From contig VXCM01001435.1 in assembly GCA_014773175.1 (NCBI GenBank), forward strand, positions 38,237 to 102,236: a stretch of DNA of 64,000 bases, in the 5' to 3' direction. A model generated the notes under the pieces. The model was not told the origin of the DNA and made no database searches. It saw only the letters and a list, made by a program, of their open reading frames with translations. Positions 60,906 through 64,000 of the stretch are shown here, in pieces (position 1 is the stretch's first letter; each line of letters begins with the position of its first letter). The position numbers and the translations under genes were made by a program. The DNA comes from Lucifuga dentata (Eukaryota; Chordata; Actinopteri; Ophidiiformes; Bythitidae).

Positions 60906-63896
60906 TTAAAGGAAGTTGAGTTTGTCTGAGGTATAGACATTTGAGAAAGATGTATCTGAACTGAGAGCAGAGGGAAACTTGAGGTCCTTCAGCTCATACT
61001 GATGCTCAGGAGCCAAGGAGAGACTGTCAGAGCCAAAAGGCACAGATGAAGCTGTTCCCTGAGGTGTGACCTGGAGAAAGACAGACAAAAACAAAGCAAA
61101 TGTGTGTGTGATTAATAAAGATCACAGGGTACTTCAACAAGAGAATAATGGGCCACACACGTCCTTAACAGTTGGAGTTCTTTCTATGCCACTTCATCCT
61201 GGAAGAGGGTGCAAGTCAAGGCAGAGATGAAAGAGTCTTACAGTTGATGGAGAGCTGGAGAGACTCTACCCACTCTTTTTTTGGGGTTTTTTTGGCCTTG
61301 GTGGAGGCATGTATTCTTGAAGTGCCTTCTTATTTATTTAGCAATAAAAAGAAGGCAAAGAAGTTGGAAAAATAAATAATACGTTGTCTACATCAGAGTA
61401 AAGAAGATGGAGAATCTTCTGTTGATTTGTCAGATGTGGAGTTTAAACATGTTGCAAAAGTGGAGGCAGTGCATGCACCAAAACAAAAGTCAAGCTCTGC
61501 TTGTAGGCCCCTCACGGGTGACACAACCATAATGNAGTGCATGCACCAAAACAAAAGTCAAGCTCTGCTTGTAGGCCCCTCACGGGTGACACAACCATAA
61601 TGTTTGGCCCAATTGTGGCCAGCAGATGGTATCAAAAGTGGAAAACATAAAAGGCAAAGTGTGGGGGCACTGCAGAAAAATACAGAAAGAGCCTTAATTA
61701 GTGTAGAGCATTGTAAGATTTATTTTTACCCTGAAAGTTTTACTTCCCATAAAGTATAATGGGGCCTGTATAGTCTTTTTATAATCCCCCCGCCACCCCC
61801 ACTCCCACTCATGAAAATCGCTTTGCTGATTTTCATAGATTTACACAGAATTCTGCAGGCATACCTGAGGCTGAGATGAGCTCATGTGGACGCCAGCCGG
61901 ACTGAACACCTGTAAAGTGGAAAAAGGCATGTGAGTCATACTTGGAAAAAAAAAAAAAGGGATGATGGGATTAAATAATTATATTAAATACATAATACTG
62001 CACTTACTGGTGGATCAAGAGGGCTGGATGTAGGTTCTGAAGAGTTGATGGGATGGTAGGTGTAAGGTGGTGGAAGCTGTGATGGACCTGAGTAACTTGT
62101 TCCTGCAGGTTGAATGTCCTACAATTTGACAAACAATGCTGAAATAAGCCAACTGATACTGAACATGTTGTCGGTGATTGTCAATGAATTCTTTATATTT
62201 CAACATCTACTTATAACATACATTTTTACTAATTGACTTTAAAAAAAAAAAAAAAATTNAAAAAAAAAAAAAAATGTGCGTAGAACTCACTATACTTGAA
62301 TGTCTACCTTTTTTATCAGGCTAATAGCTATGCAATACATTTGTGAAAGGGATATTTACCATAAGCTTTTTGGCTCTTTCCTTGCTTTACTTTCTTTTAA
62401 TAGTGTGTGTGTTTTATGTATATAATTGTACAAAAATACTCCACTTACTGGGGGATTAATGGAGCTGGATGTAGGGTTTGAAAAGTTGATGGGACTGTTG
62501 GGATGGTGGGTGTGTGCTAGAAACTGTGGGGAAGCCGAGTAACTTGTTTCTGCAGGTTGAGGTGTATTCTGTAATTTGACCAAAGAAGTTTAAGCAAATA
62601 TTTCTTGGCAACTGATGATCTTCATGTGTTGTATTTCTACGTTCATGTTGTCAGTCCTGTAACTGATTTGAATCATTAGTTCGATATAAGGGTGATTCTC
62701 AATCCTGGTTGTTGAGGACCACAACCCTGTATATTTTCCATCTCTCCCTGCTCTACTCACACCTAATTAGGTACATTCCAAAGTTCTTAATCATTTCCAT
62801 GTTTCCTTCATTTTTTTTCCTCTCGTCTTAGTCCCACCCACTTAAGGCAAGAATAAAAGGTGCGAGAAATAAGACAGGAGAGCAGAGGAACTGAGGAACA
62901 ACAGATTTCCAGGTCACGTGAGGACTGAGATTCAAGAAACGATCGAATAAAAGCTTTGGAACACACCTTTGATCAAGAGTTGGTGCTTCTCAGATCTTAA
63001 ATGGTTAAGCACACCTGACTTGGTGAATCAGGTGTGGATAACAGCAAGAGATGGAACATATAGTAGTATAGCAGTTCTCAATTACCAGGATTAAGAACCA
63101 CTGTTAAAGAATATGCAGTACATTTGTCATTCAGGTTTCATTCTGAAGAAGGGAGGACGTCAACCATTTGCAAATATAAATATTGCATCAGGATTTTGAG
63201 CATGCCCTCGTCTCTATCCTTCTGAAGTAACCAGAGCAGTATAAAATTTAAACATACTTTTGCATGCTTGACCTGCATAATTTGGCTCTTAGAAAGCCTC
63301 TTTCTGGCATACTTACATGGTGATACACAGGTAATGCAGGTGCATCCTCAGATTGAGGAACAGCCTCGTCTGATTTAGAAGAGCTTTTCGTACAGCAGCA
63401 TTTCCTCACACAGCAGCAGCAGAAAATCAGCCCAATGATAATACCGACAGGAATGGCAATATACTGAAATATTGGAGGCTCTTCTGTAAGAGCACAAGGG
63501 AGAAGAGGGATTATGTTCATTTGAAACATCAGTAACAGTTCTTGCATTTTTTTCTGCTATAAGAAAAAAAAAAACACACATGCTGTTACTCACCTTCTAC
63601 TTTTAACTGCAAAACAAGCCCCAGGTTGCCATCCTGGTCTCTGATCTCGAAGTGGCCAGAGTCACGTTTTTGTAGGTTTTCAATTTCAATCCCCAGTTTG
63701 AACATATATCTTAGCAATTTAATTCTCCCTGAAAATTGCTGGTCTGACATAGCTTGGACCAGAACACCTGATTTCATCAGCACCATGGGTTTCATGTCCA
63801 AATATGGGTGAAAGGTCACAGTGCACACTTCTGGGTCCAGGGCAAAAGAGATGATGAGTTCCTCTTTTGCCTTTTTCTCAACATACTTAGTGTTCT
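60906..63896 (-). CDS. Receptor copy C, 5' part beyond or missing at window edge
   Basis: Visible exons on the minus strand: 63896-63594 (Ig-like domain 3, with IISFALDPEVCTVTF and KRDSGHFEI), 63483-63317 (stalk, TM, FCCCCVRKCCC), 62568-62449 and 62118-62008 (two tail cassettes), 61909-61865, and 61070-60906 (ends SDKLNFL, stop TAA). All open, in phase, with normal donors. So, unlike copy B, nothing in the visible half is broken. The juxtamembrane and tail are very like B (VPQSEDAPALPVYHH). The domain 2 exon, only 79-85 bp away in A and B, is not found in the remaining 104 bp. Signal peptide and domains 1-2 may lie farther right or may be gone. Function as for copy A: unknown, inferred surface receptor. 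Confidence 0.75.
61468..61602. other. 67-bp duplication around an N (assembly join)
   Basis: Bases 61468-61534 equal 61536-61602, with an N at 61535. The same 67 bp also occurs once in unit B (about 51,522-51,588), so the contigs probably broke at a repeat shared by the two units. Confidence 0.85.
62693..63110. mobile_element. Element with inverted ends in copy C tail intron
   Basis: GATTCTCAATCCTGGTTGTT near 62,693 is mirrored by CAATTACCAGGATTAAGAAC near 63,080-63,100. Compared with copy B, C has about 335 extra bases (about 62,788-63,123), including GAATAAAAGGTGCG and GAATAAAAGC. B keeps only the outer left part. A small DNA transposon, intact in C and internally deleted in B, fits best. 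Confidence 0.5.
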
Positions 63897-64000
63897 CTGT
63901 GCATGAGGAATACAAGATGGTGTGAGAACTTTTATAACAGAGCCAACATGAAGAAGGTTCTCCCAAAATACCACCAACACATCAGGTTTCCTACTAGGCA
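63897..64000. other. Intron edge where copy C leaves homology
   Basis: The first 45 bases (to about 63,942) match the domain 2-3 intron of copies A and B. After ACTTTTATAACA the sequence is unrelated to them. No exon is seen before the window ends. Confidence 0.6.

Overview
The window is a stretch of ray-finned fish (teleost) nuclear DNA. The genes are split into many short exons with GT-AG introns, the recognisable ones (tmco6, an MS4A-like gene, aldoa, rnf40, tmem109) are vertebrate genes in fish-like form, and the spaces between them are full of DNA-transposon remnants, retroelement fragments and simple repeats. I cannot name the species. A percomorph is my guess only.

Layout. 1-2.3 kb: upstream DNA with a dead Tc1-like transposon. 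2.3-7.6 kb (+): tmco6, 13 coding exons. 10.6-12.9 kb (+): a four-transmembrane MS4A (CD20-like) gene. 14.9-17.0 kb (-): a complete class I aldolase of the ALDOA type, promoter near 17.8 kb. 19.8-30.6 kb (+): rnf40 (BRE1B, histone H2B ubiquitin ligase), 21 coding exons, divergent from aldoa across about 2 kb. 32.0-34.8 kb (+): tmem109 (mitsugumin-23), whose start codon is lost at an assembly join. 36.4-38.3 kb: a TIR transposon and a tRNA-type SINE. 38.4-64 kb (-): a tandem cluster of three related, apparently undescribed type I membrane receptors. Each has three degenerate Ig-like domains, one transmembrane segment with a Cys-rich juxtamembrane stretch, and a Pro/Ser/Tyr-rich tail.

The receptor cluster is the most unusual part. 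Copy A (38.5-42.8 kb) is intact and reads as a 484-residue protein. Copy B (50.9-55.2 kb) carries at least four independent lesions and is a probable pseudogene. Copy C (60.9 kb to the right edge) is intact as far as its third Ig-like domain, after which homology stops. The tail exon present once in A is present twice in B and C. B and C also share several kb of downstream DNA, so they come from a recent segmental duplication of about 10 kb. A decayed LINE, a BEL/Pao-type gag fragment and a second LINE 3' part lie between the copies.

Two further themes run through the window. A MITE family with about 100-nt terminal inverted repeats and TTAA-like flanks occurs at least seven times, mostly inside introns. 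Eighteen single Ns mark unresolved assembly joins. At five of them the same 63 or 67 bp stands on both sides of the N, which looks like unmerged contig overlap and not biological duplication.

The genes do not form one pathway: aldoa is glycolytic, rnf40 chromatin, tmem109 ER/nuclear membrane, tmco6 armadillo-repeat, and the MS4A-like and Ig-like genes are cell-surface proteins. From what I recall of human gene order, rnf40 and aldoa both lie at 16p11.2, MS4A genes and TMEM109 at 11q12, and TMCO6 at 5q31, so this fish segment mixes pieces of several human neighbourhoods.
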